Positions 44,415 through 54,200 are shown, counted from the first letter of the stretch. The stretch is DNA of 64,000 nt from an uncultured Clostridia bacterium (GCA_947626165.1 CANQRG010000009.1:57569-121568); one strand, 5' to 3'. Translations and numbers: made by a program. Notes: generated from the letters alone by a model not told the origin.

Positions 44415-45338
44415 ATGCCTATTAGAATACCGAACAATCTTCCTGCATTTTCGGTTTTTGAAGAGGAAAACATCTTTGCCATACCTAAAGACAGAGCTGA
44501 ACATCAGGACATAAGACCTTTGGAGATTGCCATTGTTAATCTTATGCCAAAGAAAATAGAGACTGAGACCCAATTTTTAAAACTCTTATCCAACACTCCA
44601 TTGCAGGTTAATATAGAGCTTATACAAATGGCTTCACACAAATCTAAGAATACACCTATGGAGCATTTACTTTCATTTTATAAGACTTTTGACGAGATAA
44701 AAGACAATAGATATGACGGTATGATAATTACCGGCGCTCCTGTTGAACAAATGGATTACGAGAAAGTTGATTATTGGAATGAGCTTTGTGAAATTTTCGA
44801 GTGGTCAAAGACGAATGTTTACTCGACTATCCACGTTTGCTGGGCAGCTCAGGCAAGTCTTTACTACCATTATGGAATACCAAAGTACACGCTTGAGAAA
44901 AAAATGTTCGGTGTATTTCCGCACAAGGTTCTTCACCCTAAGCATCCTCTTTTAAATGGTTTTGATGATGTTTTTTTAGTTCCTCACTCAAGATATACTG
45001 AGGTGAAAAAAGAGGATATTGAAAAGGTAAAAGAATTAACTATTTTAACAGAATCGGATATAAGCGGAGTACATATCGTCGCTGACAAAACGGACAGGCA
45101 GTTCTTTTTGACGGGACATTCTGAATACGATAAAAGAACGCTTGAAAACGAATATCGCCGCGACTTAGAAAAAGGACTTGATATAGATATCCCTTATAAC
45201 TACTTTCCAAATGATGATCCGAATAACAAGCCGGTTCATTCGTGGGTATGCCATGCAAATCTTATGTTTTCAAACTGGCTTAACTATTTAGTATATCAGG
45301 CAACTCCTTTTGATTTGAATAATCTAAAGAAAATATAG
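44415..45338 (+). CDS. metA: Homoserine O-acetyltransferase (MetA family)
   Basis: Activates homoserine for methionine synthesis. From ATG 44415 (AAAGGAGCATTAAT) 307 residues. Catalytic Cys142 in [19 protein letters not shown]; His/Glu in [10 protein letters not shown]. Residue 111 is Glu ([11 protein letters not shown]); in MetA enzymes Glu111 goes with acetyl-CoA use and Gly111 with succinyl-CoA, so this should be an acetyltransferase despite the usual 'succinyl' label. No SAM riboswitch fits in the 93-base gap after mnmA. Terminator follows. Confidence 0.95.
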   Translation: MPIRIPNNLPAFSVFEEENIFAIPKDRAEHQDIRPLEIAIVNLMPKKIETETQFLKLLSNTPLQVNIELIQMASHKSKNTPMEHLLSFYKTFDEIKDNRYDGMIITGAPVEQMDYEKVDYWNELCEIFEWSKTNVYSTIHVCWAAQASLYYHYGIPKYTLEKKMFGVFPHKVLHPKHPLLNGFDDVFLVPHSRYTEVKKEDIEKVKELTILTESDISGVHIVADKTDRQFFLTGHSEYDKRTLENEYRRDLEKGLDIDIPYNYFPNDDPNNKPVHSWVCHANLMFSNWLNYLVYQATPFDLNNLKKI

Positions 45339-45344
45339 AAATAC

Positions 45345-45374
45345 AAAAGCTCCCGTTTATCGGGAGCTTTTATA
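45345..45374 (+). terminator. Terminator after metA
   Basis: AAAGCTCCCG-TTTAT-CGGGAGCTTT, a perfect 10-bp stem followed by TATAT. Confidence 0.9.
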
Positions 45375-45483
45375 TCAAGAAACCCCATATCATAATCTGA
45401 TATAGAGGGTAATTGCATCGCCTAACCTGTAAACGGTTTGCGCTATTGTTCGTTGTTTCTGATTTCTTATATATCGCCGTGAC

Positions 45484-45520
45484 AAAAGCGTTCAAGTCTT
45501 TTATTGACCTGAACGCTTTT
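45484..45520 (-). terminator. Terminator after tsf
   Basis: AAAAGCGTTCA pairs with TGAACGCTTTT around a 15-nt loop; on the minus strand it ends in TTTTGTC. Confidence 0.8.
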
Positions 45521-45539
45521 GCGTTTGAATATGATTATT

Positions 45540-46460
45540 TTACTTTATCATCGACGCCACTTCATCAGCGAAGTTGTCTTGCTTCTTTTCAATTCCCTCG
45601 CCGCGCTCGTATCTTACAAACTCTAAAACGGTCAGCTTTCCGCCCTGAGCCTTTGCAACGCTGTCAAGATACTGCTTAACTGATACCTTGTCGTCCTTAA
45701 CGAATGTCTGGTCGAGCAGACAGTTTTCTTTATAGAACTTTCCAATCTTACCGTCAATAATCTTAGCCTTGACCTGCTCAGGCTTTGAAGCCATTTTAGG
45801 ATCGTCATTCATCTGAACAAGCATAATGTTCTTTTCTTCTTCAATAGCAGACTCAGGTACCGAAGCCTCGTCTAAATACTTAGGATTCATTGCGGCTATC
45901 TGAAGCGCACAGTTTTTACCAGCCGCAAGCATTTCAGCATTGTCAGGTGCAATGTCTGTGTCAAGTTTTACCATAACGCCTATGCTTCCTCCGCCGTGAA
46001 CATAAGGAACTAAAATACCTTCAAATCTTTCAAAACGGCGAATGCTCATATTCTCTCTTATTTTTAAGAATAACTCGTCGTATAACTCCTTAACTGTCAT
46101 ATCACTTCCGCTTGCCTTTGTTGCAAGTAAAGCGTCTATATCAGCAGGGTTACTTTCTATGATTGTGTTTGCAACTGTATCAACAAATGCCTTAAACTCG
46201 TCATTTTGTGCAACGAAATCTGTCTCTGAGTTTACCTCAACAACTACACCTACGCCGTCTTTAACAACAGCAGTAACTATTCCCTCAGAAGCAGATCTGC
46301 CCGCTTTCTTAGCCTGCGTAGCAAGTCCCTTTTCACGAAGAATAAGAATTGCTTTCTCTGTGTCTCCGTCAGCCTCAACCAAAGCCTTTTTACAATCCAT
46401 CATTCCGACGCCTGTTTGCTTTCTCAGCTCTGCAACGTCTTTTGCCGTTATATTAGCCAT
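45540..46460 (-). CDS. tsf: Elongation factor Ts
   Basis: Nucleotide exchange factor for EF-Tu. 306 residues: ITAKDVAELRKQTGVGMMDCKKALVEADGD, GLATQAKKAGRSASEGIV, VVEVNSETDFVAQNDEF, HGGGSIGVMV and VSVKQYL. ATG follows AACAGGAGGAAAATAAA. Downstream of rpsB in the universal pair. Confidence 0.97.
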   Translation of the reverse strand: MANITAKDVAELRKQTGVGMMDCKKALVEADGDTEKAILILREKGLATQAKKAGRSASEGIVTAVVKDGVGVVVEVNSETDFVAQNDEFKAFVDTVANTIIESNPADIDALLATKASGSDMTVKELYDELFLKIRENMSIRRFERFEGILVPYVHGGGSIGVMVKLDTDIAPDNAEMLAAGKNCALQIAAMNPKYLDEASVPESAIEEEKNIMLVQMNDDPKMASKPEQVKAKIIDGKIGKFYKENCLLDQTFVKDDKVSVKQYLDSVAKAQGGKLTVLEFVRYERGEGIEKKQDNFADEVASMIK

Positions 46461-46542
46461 TTTATTTTCCTCCTGTTATCTGTTAAAATTAAGGCAGGAA
46501 TTATCCTGCCCGATTATATTATTTTTATTTGGTTTGAACTTA

Positions 46543-47325
46543 TTATTCCTCAGAAGATTCTTCAACTACTTCTTCTTGGGTTTCCTCTTCAGGGGTTTCT
46601 TCAGCAGTCTCATTCTCTGCTTCTTCATCAGCAGTATTCTGTTCACCCTGTCTGCCCTCGATAATTGCGTCAGCCAATGCTCCTGCTATCAGTTTAACTG
46701 CTCTTATAGCGTCGTCATTTCCAGGAATAACATAGTCAATATCATCAGGGTCACAGTTTGTATCGACAATAGCTACAACCGGAATACCCAGTTTTTTAGC
46801 TTCTAAAACTGCGATTCTTTCCTTTCTCGGGTCAACTACAAACAAAGCTCCCGGAAGCTTGTTCATATTCTTGATTCCGCCCATAAACTTTTCAAGCTTT
46901 TCAATTTCAAGATTCAGCTTGATAACTTCCTTCTTTGGCAAAAGGGCAAATGTTCCGTCCTCTTCCATCTGATGCAGCTGTTCAAGTCTCTTTACTCTCT
47001 GCTTTATCGTTCTGAAGTTTGTCATCATTCCGCCGAGCCATCTTGCATTTACATAATGTGCTTCAGCTCTTGTTGCCTCTTCCTTAACAGAATCAGCAGC
47101 CTGTTTTTTAGTTCCTACAAAAAGAACTTCCTCTCCGTTTTCTGAAAGCTCACGGATAAACATATAAGCCTCTTCAAGTTTAGCAACTGTCTTTTGAAGG
47201 TCGATAATGTAAATTCCGTTTCTTTCTGTGAAAATGTACGGTGCCATTTTCGGATTCCATCTTCTTGTCTGGTGACCAAAGTGTACGCCGGCTTCAAGAA
47301 GCTGTTTCATTGATACTACTCCCAT
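46543..47325 (-). CDS. rpsB: 30S ribosomal protein S2
   Basis: 260 residues: [80 protein letters not shown], and [29 protein letters not shown]. The last about 35 residues form a Glu/Thr-rich tail ([16 protein letters not shown]), longer than the E. coli protein. ATG follows AAGGAGGAACTACC. Confidence 0.97.
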   Translation of the reverse strand: MGVVSMKQLLEAGVHFGHQTRRWNPKMAPYIFTERNGIYIIDLQKTVAKLEEAYMFIRELSENGEEVLFVGTKKQAADSVKEEATRAEAHYVNARWLGGMMTNFRTIKQRVKRLEQLHQMEEDGTFALLPKKEVIKLNLEIEKLEKFMGGIKNMNKLPGALFVVDPRKERIAVLEAKKLGIPVVAIVDTNCDPDDIDYVIPGNDDAIRAVKLIAGALADAIIEGRQGEQNTADEEAENETAEETPEEETQEEVVEESSEE

Positions 47326-47460
47326 GGTAGTTCCTCCTTAATTAATTGGTTTTTACTTGTCTGAAAATCAGACACCCTCCGCGTTACCTTAGCATGCATT
47401 CTACCTGAACCGCTTCAGGAACCAAATGCAAATGATAAGCGTGCGAATTGCTTAAATATT
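47326..47460 (-). promoter_or_regulatory. rpsB leader with hairpins
   Basis: Minus strand: CCTGAAGCGGTTCAGG and TGTCTGATTTTCAGACA stems and GCGGAGGGTG before the true SD. It may be an S2-type autoregulatory leader; no known leader family is recognised. Confidence 0.3.
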
Positions 47461-47501
47461 ATACCATTTTTTACACTTCAATACAACAATTTATTTGCAA
47501 T

Positions 47502-47792
47502 TTATTTGAACAAATTTTCAACTTTAATTCCTTTCGTTTTTGTACAAATTGTACTGTTTTGAAAAGAAACCAAAATTGTATCCTCTCCGATAAGCTGGAT
47601 ATTGTCAAAACTTATAAGTATATCATCCTCATGCCCGAACAATCCAAAAAACTTTGGACGTCCGTAAACTATCATATTGACGATCTCCGAGCTTTCTGTG
47701 TCAATCTCAATATCGTCAACATACCCTATCTTAATACCTGTTGTTACATTTATCACTTCTTTATTTTTCAGCTCTGCAAACTGACAAATCAT
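47502..47792 (-). CDS. YlmC/YmxH family PRC-barrel sporulation protein
   Basis: 96 residues of PRC-barrel fold: ICQFAELKNKEVINVTTGIKIGYVDDIEID, VYGRPKFFGLFGHEDDILISFDNI. The YlmC/YmxH family is linked to sporulation in Firmicutes, with unknown mechanism. It lies just upstream of rpsB in the same direction, separated by the rpsB leader. Confidence 0.88.
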   Translation of the reverse strand: MICQFAELKNKEVINVTTGIKIGYVDDIEIDTESSEIVNMIVYGRPKFFGLFGHEDDILISFDNIQLIGEDTILVSFQNSTICTKTKGIKVENLFK

Positions 47793-47987
47793 CTATTCTC
47801 ACACCTTATTAAAAAATCTTAATCTCTACGGCATAATTTCTCATTAATAATATGAAAATTAATGCTTGTATAATGCAAAGATTATTTAAAACCCCCACAA
47901 TTCCCTTTCATATGCACAAAATTAATAAATATGAATAAGATATATAGAAGTCTAAAACTTCAAATATTACTAAAGGAGGAAACTTAA

Positions 47988-48830
47988 ATGAGCGAATTTA
48001 ATTCTAACTCAGCCGCTTTCAGCGAAGCAGTTTGCATTGAAGCAATGAGAATTTTCGACAGCTGTTCTGACAAAGACTGCATTGAAGATTTAGAAGTTGT
48101 GTTCGGCTTGCCCGAAGAGCAGGAAATTATAAAAAATGCAACATTCATTAAAAGCAAAAGCGTCGAAGTTGTAAACACGGTCTTTGACATTGAGCCTGTG
48201 CCTTTCAACAAGGGCTTCTTCTCTGTTGACCTGACTTACACCTTTAATGTAGAAATCGAAGCGTTCACTAATGTAGCACTTCCCTCGACAACCCTTAACG
48301 GCGTAACTACCTTCAGTAAGAAGGTCATTCTCTACGGCGGCGACGGAAATACAAAATACTTCTCCTCTGATGAGACAACGGAAGTCATCAATTCTAACGG
48401 ATACTATTCACAGACACTTCCAAGAGCGACGGTCAGCGTTGTAGAGCCTATCTCTCTGGACTGCAAGCTGCTGCCGAAATATCGCTACAATCGCTGTGAT
48501 TGTCCTGTTCAGTGTGATGATAACAACTCGGGAGACTGCAATATTCCAAAGGTCGCTTACATAACAATCGGACTTTTCTCAATAGTCCAGCTTTCACGTC
48601 CTGTACCTATTCTGGTTCCTGCATACGACTACTGCATACCAAGCAAGGAATGCTCAACAACCACAGACTCCCCTTGTGAGCTGTTTGAGAAAATAAAATT
48701 CCCGACAAACGAATTTTTCCCGAGATCGCTTGAAGAAACCGAAATGCTCAACTCGGGAAGAGTTCACGAACCGGTATCAGAACAACCAACACAACAATCA
48801 GAAACGCAAACAGAAAATCAAACTGAATAA
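47988..48830 (+). CDS. Conserved clostridial Cys-rich protein, unknown (possible spore-associated)
   Basis: 280 residues I cannot assign. No signal peptide or TM. Paired Cys motifs: VCIEAMRIFDSCSDKDCIEDL near 15-38, YNRCDCPVQCDD and SGDCN near 170-185, and a late YDYCIPSKEC. The middle repeats beta-strand-like stretches such as FFSVDLTYTFNVEIEAF. A Gln/Glu/Thr-rich tail ends it. ATG follows AAGGAGGAAACTTAA. The Cys pattern and the sporulation-gene context suggest a coat or spore-surface role, but this is inference. A repeat element begins right after the stop. Confidence 0.8.
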   Translation: MSEFNSNSAAFSEAVCIEAMRIFDSCSDKDCIEDLEVVFGLPEEQEIIKNATFIKSKSVEVVNTVFDIEPVPFNKGFFSVDLTYTFNVEIEAFTNVALPSTTLNGVTTFSKKVILYGGDGNTKYFSSDETTEVINSNGYYSQTLPRATVSVVEPISLDCKLLPKYRYNRCDCPVQCDDNNSGDCNIPKVAYITIGLFSIVQLSRPVPILVPAYDYCIPSKECSTTTDSPCELFEKIKFPTNEFFPRSLEETEMLNSGRVHEPVSEQPTQQSETQTENQTE

Positions 48831-48985
48831 TTGATAATTGATAATTGATAATGGACAATTGACAGAAGCAAGACCGGCGTGACGCCGGTTGCTCTGCTGC
48901 CTTTGGAGAATTTTGTTTAATGTTTAACTTTGATAAACGGCATGCTAGTACCTAGATGCAAGAAACCAGAGGCAAGAGGCAAGAA
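48831..48985. repeat. Composite intergenic repeat, copy 6
   Basis: TTGATAATTGATAATTGATA (period 8), ACAATTGACAGAAGCAAGA, the stem CCGGCG-TGA-CGCCGG, GCTCTGCTGCCTTTGG and GCAAGAGGCAAG. The closest relative is 24.38-24.5 kb. No gene seen. Confidence 0.65.
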
Positions 48986-49015
48986 AAGCGTTCGGAATTT
49001 TTCCGAACGCTTTGT
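48985..49015. terminator. Terminator of the his operon
   Basis: AAAGCGTTCGGAA-TTT-TTCCGAACGCTTT with GTGTTTT. On the minus strand it ends the his operon. The same stem sequence recurs after engB (56372). Confidence 0.85.
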
Positions 49016-49044
49016 GTTTTTAAAACTATATTAACCCATACAAT

Positions 49045-49368
49045 TTAGGTGTTTTTATCAACTACTTTCATTTTCTTTAAGTTTCCCGTCTTGTTATGTC
49101 GTTCGTCAAGAACTGCCTCAACCTCACTCCATGGCAATTCCCTTTCAACACACATTACCATAAGATGATACAACAAATCCGCAACCTCGCCTTTAAGCTC
49201 TGAATTATCCTTGTTTTTAGCGGCGATTATAGTTTCTGCGCTCTCCTCGCCTACCTTTTTAAGTATCTTGTCAATTCCCTTTTCAAAAAGATAACAGGTG
49301 TATGAACCCTCCGCTTTTGTTTCCTTTCTGGACTTTACAACCTGCTCTAATGTCTTTAAAGTTTCCAT
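49045..49368 (-). CDS. hisE: Phosphoribosyl-ATP pyrophosphatase HisE
   Basis: Second step of histidine synthesis. ATG 49368 after GGAGGAACAGAA gives 107 residues: TLKTLEQVVKSRKETKAEGSYTCYLFEKG, KKVGEESAETIIAAK, LKGEVADLLYHLMVM. The ORF track adds 23 residues without a site. It is a separate gene from hisI (fused in many bacteria). Last gene of the his operon. Confidence 0.95.
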   Translation of the reverse strand: METLKTLEQVVKSRKETKAEGSYTCYLFEKGIDKILKKVGEESAETIIAAKNKDNSELKGEVADLLYHLMVMCVERELPWSEVEAVLDERHNKTGNLKKMKVVDKNT

Positions 49369-49381
49369 TTCTGTTCCTCCG

Positions 49382-49726
49382 TTAATCCCTGTAAATTTCG
49401 TTAAAAAAACAGCTATACGAGCCTGTATGGCAGGCATTACCCGTCTGTTTGACGTTTAAAAGTAATGTATCGTCGTCACAGTCGCTGTAAATAGATACAA
49501 CCTTTTGCAAATGTCCGCTAGTCGCACCCTTGTTCCAAAGCTCGCCTCTAGAACGGCTCCAGTACCATGTATACCCCGTCTCAAGAGTTTTCTTAAGGCT
49601 CTCCTTGTTCATATAAGCAAGCATTAAAACAGTCTTTGTATCAACGTCAAATGCAATAGCAGGAATAAGCTCCGACTTAACAAAATATTTATCAAGATTA
49701 TTAATATCTATTTTTATTTTACTCAT
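49382..49726 (-). CDS. hisI: Phosphoribosyl-AMP cyclohydrolase HisI
   Basis: Third step. From ATG 49726 (AAAGGAAATACA) 114 residues: [55 protein letters not shown], the metal-binding DCDDDTLLL and CHTGSYSCF. Monofunctional, 13 bases before hisE. Confidence 0.96.
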   Translation of the reverse strand: MSKIKIDINNLDKYFVKSELIPAIAFDVDTKTVLMLAYMNKESLKKTLETGYTWYWSRSRGELWNKGATSGHLQKVVSIYSDCDDDTLLLNVKQTGNACHTGSYSCFFNEIYRD

Positions 49727-49751
49727 TGTATTTCCTTTCAATTATTTTCAT

Positions 49752-50540
49752 TCAGAAAAGTCTAGGCGATAGATTATTGCTCACATCTCTAACAGTCACA
49801 CCGTGCTTTATAAGGTATGATTTTACCTCGCTCACCGTCAGCTCCTTGAAATGGAACAATGACGCTGCAAGAGCCGCCGAGCAATTTGTCTTTTCAAAAG
49901 CTTCAAGAAAGTCCTCTAATTTTCCGCAGCCGCCGGACGCTATCACTGGGATTTTTACAGCGTCACAAACAGCATTGAGCATTTCAATATCGTAACCGCC
50001 ACGAACACCGTCCGTGTCAATTGAATTCAAGCATATCTCACCTGCACCCAGCTTTTCTATTTCCTTGACCCATTCTATAAGGTCAAGCTTATAATCTATT
50101 CTTCCACCGTTGATATAGACAGTCCACTTGCCGTCTGAAATCTTCTTAGCGTCGATTCCCACAACCACGCATTGACTTCCAAAAATATCAGCCGCCTCAC
50201 GTATAAGCCCGGGATTCTGAACAGCCTGCGAATTAACCGAAACCTTATCTGCCCCTGCTCTTAGCGTTTCTCTGAAATCATCAATAGTTTTTATTCCGCC
50301 GCCAACAGTGAGAGGGATAAAAACCTTTTTAGCTGTGTTCCTTACAACGTCAAGCATTGCCCCTCTGCCCTCGTGAGAAGCCGTTATATCGTAAAATACA
50401 AGCTCGTCAGCGCCCTGCATATTGTACTCATATGCAAATTCAACAGGATCGCCGACGTCTTTTACGCCCTCAAAATTAACGCCTTTTACAACGTGTCCGT
50501 CTCTAACGTCAAGACAGGGAATGATTCTTTTTGCAAGCAT
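49752..50540 (-). CDS. hisF: Imidazole glycerol phosphate synthase subunit HisF
   Basis: Cyclase (TIM barrel) that uses ammonia from HisH to form imidazole glycerol phosphate and AICAR. 262 residues: [22 protein letters not shown] with catalytic Asp, [42 protein letters not shown] with the second catalytic Asp, and [14 protein letters not shown] follows AACGGAGGATAAAA. hisA, normally between hisH and hisF, is absent. Confidence 0.96.
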   Translation of the reverse strand: MLAKRIIPCLDVRDGHVVKGVNFEGVKDVGDPVEFAYEYNMQGADELVFYDITASHEGRGAMLDVVRNTAKKVFIPLTVGGGIKTIDDFRETLRAGADKVSVNSQAVQNPGLIREAADIFGSQCVVVGIDAKKISDGKWTVYINGGRIDYKLDLIEWVKEIEKLGAGEICLNSIDTDGVRGGYDIEMLNAVCDAVKIPVIASGGCGKLEDFLEAFEKTNCSAALAASLFHFKELTVSEVKSYLIKHGVTVRDVSNNLSPRLF

Positions 50541-50566
50541 TTTTATCCTCCGTTTTATATTGAATG

Positions 50567-51181
50567 TTATTTAATAAGTAGGGAAAAGTTCTGTAAGATT
50601 TTAAGCCCTATTTTTCCGCTCTTTTCAGGGTGAAACTGCGCTCCGTAAACAAAATTCCCGTCCCAAACCATAGCGGGAACCTTGTCTCCGTATTCGCAGT
50701 AAGCAACTAAATTCTTATTATCATTATCGCAGTAAGCCTTGTAAGAATGTACAAAATACACATAATCATTCCCGGGTAGTCCCTCAAACAGCGGACAGTT
50801 TTTTATATTGTATTCAAGCTTGTTCCACCCCATATGCGGAATAATCAGATCAGGCTCGTTAATTTTGTCTACCTTTCCGTGAATAAGCCCAAGACCGTCA
50901 CATTCTTCAAATTCATAACCCTTGTCAAATAAAAGCTGCATTCCAAGACAAATACCCAAAAACGGCTTTTTGGTTGCCTCATACTTTATCGTGTCTATAA
51001 GACCGCTTTTTTTAAGCTCGTTCATAGCCCACGGAAAAGCCCCGACTCCGGGCAGTATTATAGCATCGGAGTTTTCAATGACCTTTCTTTCTTTTGTCAA
51101 AGCGCTCTCAATACCAAGCATATCAAGAGCATTTTTAACACTGAATATGTTCCCTGCTCCGTAATCAATTATAGCTATCAC
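50567..51181 (-). CDS. hisH: Imidazole glycerol phosphate synthase subunit HisH
   Basis: Glutaminase partner of HisF. 204 residues: [28 protein letters not shown], nucleophile Cys in [13 protein letters not shown] near 83, [18 protein letters not shown], and [17 protein letters not shown] with the His-Glu pair. ATG directly abuts the hisB stop, so translation is coupled. Confidence 0.96.
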   Translation of the reverse strand: MIAIIDYGAGNIFSVKNALDMLGIESALTKERKVIENSDAIILPGVGAFPWAMNELKKSGLIDTIKYEATKKPFLGICLGMQLLFDKGYEFEECDGLGLIHGKVDKINEPDLIIPHMGWNKLEYNIKNCPLFEGLPGNDYVYFVHSYKAYCDNDNKNLVAYCEYGDKVPAMVWDGNFVYGAQFHPEKSGKIGLKILQNFSLLIK

Positions 51182-51763
51182 TTATAACACTCCCTTAGTA
51201 GACAGAACCTCTCCGCTTTTATTTTCACAAATAGCCATTTTAAATGCGTGAGCGGCTGCCTTGTAAAGCGACTCGCATATGTGATGGTCATTGCTTCCAT
51301 AAATTTCTGATATGTGTAATGTTATACCCGAATTAAACGCAAACGCTCTGAAAAATTCCTCAACAAGGCAAGAATCCATCTCGCCTATTTTTTCATTACT
51401 AAAATCTGCATTAAACACCAAAAACGGTCTACCGCTTATATCAAGAGAACAAAAGCCCAAAGCCTCGTCCATAGGAATATATGCGCTGCCGTATCTGGCA
51501 ATGCCCGATTTATCTCCCAAAGCCTTTGCAACAGCCTGACCCAGAACGATCCCAGTATCCTCAACAGTGTGGTGACTGTCAACATTCAAATCGCCGGTCA
51601 CGTTTATCTGCAAATCAATGCCTGAGTGTACTCCAAACGCTGTAAGCATATGATCAAAAAATCCTATTCCCGTATCTACCGACACCTTACCATCGCCGTC
51701 CAGCTTTATAAATACGTTAATTTCCGTTTCCTTTGTCTTTCTCGAAATCTCGGCTGTTCTCAT
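51182..51763 (-). CDS. hisB: Imidazoleglycerol-phosphate dehydratase HisB
   Basis: 193 residues, monofunctional. Mn-binding motifs GIGFFDHMLTAFGVHSG and NVDSHHTVEDTGIVLGQAV, and the second half IYGSNDHHICESLYKAAAHAF. Lacks the phosphatase domain of the E. coli bifunctional form; no histidinol phosphatase gene is in the operon. Confidence 0.96.
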   Translation of the reverse strand: MRTAEISRKTKETEINVFIKLDGDGKVSVDTGIGFFDHMLTAFGVHSGIDLQINVTGDLNVDSHHTVEDTGIVLGQAVAKALGDKSGIARYGSAYIPMDEALGFCSLDISGRPFLVFNADFSNEKIGEMDSCLVEEFFRAFAFNSGITLHISEIYGSNDHHICESLYKAAAHAFKMAICENKSGEVLSTKGVL

Positions 51764-51788
51764 AATAATCCTCCGTTCATAAGCAAAG

Positions 51789-52850
51789 CTACTTATTTTT
51801 TAATATATCTTCTAATGCTTCAAAGAAATTATCCATCTCTTTGTTTGTACCTATCGTAATCCTCAGATAGTTATTTATCCTAGGCTTATCCCAATAGCGT
51901 ACGAAAATCCTTCTCTTTTTTAGCTCTTCAAAAATCTCACTTGCAGGCTTATTGGGGTGAGATGCAAAAATAAAATTGCTCTTTGAATCAGGAAAAGTAA
52001 ATCCAAGCTCTTTCAATTTTATCTTTGTTCTTTCCCTCATCTGAATAATTTTATTTATAGTTTCTACAAAATATCTTTCGTCCTTAACCGCCTCAACGCC
52101 GATTTTTTGAGTAAGACTGTTCATTGTGTAGGAATTGACTGAAAACTTGACATCATTCAGATATTTTATAAGCCTTTCATTTCCAATGGCAAAGCCTATT
52201 CTCGCTCCTGCCATTGAGCGTGACTTTGAAAATGTCTGAATAACAAGCAGATTATCATACTTTTTAAAAAGAGGAATACAGCTTACCTCGCCAAAATCTA
52301 TATAAGCCTCATCAATCATAACGATGACATCAGGATTTGCCTTTATAATACTTTCTATCTTGTCGAGGCTTTCATAAACTCCTGTCGGCGCATTGGGATT
52401 AGGAAAAATAATTCCGCCGTTTTCACAGTTATAATCATCTGGGTTTATTCTGAAATTTTCGTCAAGAGGTTTGGTCTTGTATGGAATATTATAAACCTTT
52501 GCCCAAACGTCGTAAAACGAATATGTTATATCAGGGAAAATAATCGGCTTATCTGAATTAAAAAACGTCATAAAAGACATTGAAATAACATCGTCAGAGC
52601 CAACGCCAACAAAAACCTGTGACGGCTTTACTCCGTACCTCTCAGCAATCGCATTAACAAGCTCCTCAGATGAGGGATCAGGATAAAGCCTTAAATTATC
52701 CGCATTATAATCCTTCAAAGCCTTAATAACTCCATCGGCAGGAAGGTACGGATTTTCATTTGTGTTTAATTTAATTATACCCTTATCCTTTGGCTGTTCT
52801 CCGGGAATATAAGGCTCAACCCTTTTTACATTGCTTTCCCAATTTCTCAT
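51789..52850 (-). CDS. hisC: Histidinol-phosphate aminotransferase HisC
   Basis: PLP aminotransferase. ATG 52850 (AAAGGAAAGTTTATA) gives 353 residues. IKLNTNENPYLPADGV, VGVGSDDVISMSF, FPNPNAPTGVY, VMIDEAYIDFG, PLP lysine in VIQTFSKSRSMAGARIGF near 215, then NYLRITIGTNKEMDNFFEAL. Between hisD and hisB. Confidence 0.96.
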   Translation of the reverse strand: MRNWESNVKRVEPYIPGEQPKDKGIIKLNTNENPYLPADGVIKALKDYNADNLRLYPDPSSEELVNAIAERYGVKPSQVFVGVGSDDVISMSFMTFFNSDKPIIFPDITYSFYDVWAKVYNIPYKTKPLDENFRINPDDYNCENGGIIFPNPNAPTGVYESLDKIESIIKANPDVIVMIDEAYIDFGEVSCIPLFKKYDNLLVIQTFSKSRSMAGARIGFAIGNERLIKYLNDVKFSVNSYTMNSLTQKIGVEAVKDERYFVETINKIIQMRERTKIKLKELGFTFPDSKSNFIFASHPNKPASEIFEELKKRRIFVRYWDKPRINNYLRITIGTNKEMDNFFEALEDILKNK

Positions 52851-52863
52851 TATAAACTTTCCT

Positions 52864-54153
52864 TTATTCAAATCTTACCTTAATCGCATTTGCGTGAGCG
52901 GTAAGTCCCTCTTTCTCAGCAATCAAAACAATATCGTCCTTTGCTTCTCTTAGTGCGTCCTTTGTGTAATATATAAAACTTGAACGCTTTTCAAAGCTGT
53001 TTACAGAAAGCGGTGAGAAAAATCTTGCCGTACCGCTTGTAGGCAGAACATGGTTAGGTCCTGCATAGTAATCGCCCAGCGGTTCTGGCGCATATGAGCC
53101 TAAAAATATTGAGCCTGCGTTATCTAATCTGCCTACATACTCTAATGGATTTTCAAAAAGTACCTCTAAGTGTTCAGGTGCAAGGTCATTAGCAAGTTGT
53201 ACAGCCTTATCCTTTGAATCGCATACAATTATTGCTCCGAAGCCTGTCAGTGATTCATCAATTATCTCTTTTCTTGAAAGCTCCTTTATCTGGCGCTCCA
53301 GTTCGGCTTTAACATCACCTGCAAGCCTTTCGCTTGTTGTAACTAAAATAGCCGAAGCAATTCTATCGTGCTCTGCCTGACTCATCAAATCAGCCGCAAC
53401 AAACTTAGGGTTTGCGCTCTCATCAGCGATTACCAAAATCTCGCTTGGACCTGCTATCATATCAATGTCAACTGTACCGTATAAAATCTTCTTTGCAGTT
53501 GCAACAAAAATATTTCCGGGACCTACTATCTTATCTACTTTAGGAATTGTCTCTGTACCATACGCAAGCGCCGCTATTGCTTGAGCGCCTCCTGTCAGAA
53601 ATACTCTGTCAACACCGCATATTGCCGCCGCAACTAAAATGTCCTTATTAGGTGTTCCGTCCTTTAGCGGAGGAGTAACCATAATTATTTCCTTAACACC
53701 TGCGATTTTTGCAGGGATCGCATTCATAAGTACAGACGACGGATAAGCGGCTGTTCCACCTGGAACATACAAACCGACACGCTCCAGACCTCTTACTCTC
53801 TGCCCAAGAATAACTCCGTTAGCTTTATTATCTACAAAGCTCTGCGACTTCTGTCTGTTGTGAAAGTCTGCAATGTTTTCCTGTGCGTTTAAAAGTGCCT
53901 CTACAAAAGCAGGATCAGCCTCAGTCAGCGCATCGTTTATAACATCTCTCGGAACTTCATAGTATTCCGGTGCTTTACCGTCAAACTTTATTGTGTAATC
54001 ATTTACAGCCTTGTCTCCGCCTGCTTTTACAGTATCAATAATCTCACTTACTATCGCAGTTACCTTTTTATCCGTTTCGCCGTTTCGGTCAGCTACCTGT
54101 TTTAAAAACTCAACCTCGTCTTTACCGTTTGCGTAAATCGTCTTTATACTCAT
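52864..54153 (-). CDS. hisD: Histidinol dehydrogenase HisD
   Basis: Zinc NAD enzyme for the last two oxidations to histidine. 429 residues: LYVPGGTAAYPSSVLMNAIPA, VFLTGGAQAIAALAYGTETI, KIVGPGNIFVATAK, IAGPSEILVIAD, MSQAEHD (zinc), and NHVLPTSGTARFFSPL. The SD GGAGGAA is 23 bases from ATG, with a 16-nt hairpin between them. Confidence 0.96.
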   Translation of the reverse strand: MSIKTIYANGKDEVEFLKQVADRNGETDKKVTAIVSEIIDTVKAGGDKAVNDYTIKFDGKAPEYYEVPRDVINDALTEADPAFVEALLNAQENIADFHNRQKSQSFVDNKANGVILGQRVRGLERVGLYVPGGTAAYPSSVLMNAIPAKIAGVKEIIMVTPPLKDGTPNKDILVAAAICGVDRVFLTGGAQAIAALAYGTETIPKVDKIVGPGNIFVATAKKILYGTVDIDMIAGPSEILVIADESANPKFVAADLMSQAEHDRIASAILVTTSERLAGDVKAELERQIKELSRKEIIDESLTGFGAIIVCDSKDKAVQLANDLAPEHLEVLFENPLEYVGRLDNAGSIFLGSYAPEPLGDYYAGPNHVLPTSGTARFFSPLSVNSFEKRSSFIYYTKDALREAKDDIVLIAEKEGLTAHANAIKVRFE

Positions 54154-54182
54154 ATTTCTGCCCCTTGCGGAGCATTCCTCCT
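54154..54182 (-). promoter_or_regulatory. SD-hairpin-start element, hisD
   Basis: Minus strand: AGGAGGAA, then TGCTCC-GCAA-GGGGCA (6-bp stem, GNRA-type loop), then GAAAT and ATG. Nearly the same sequence precedes engB. Confidence 0.6.
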
Positions 54183-54200
54183 CTCGAAATTTAACCTAAC

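Noticed and set aside
48831-49015. CRISPR-like array
   Set aside because: The repeats are AT satellites of 7-8 bases without unique spacers, and no cas gene is in the window.
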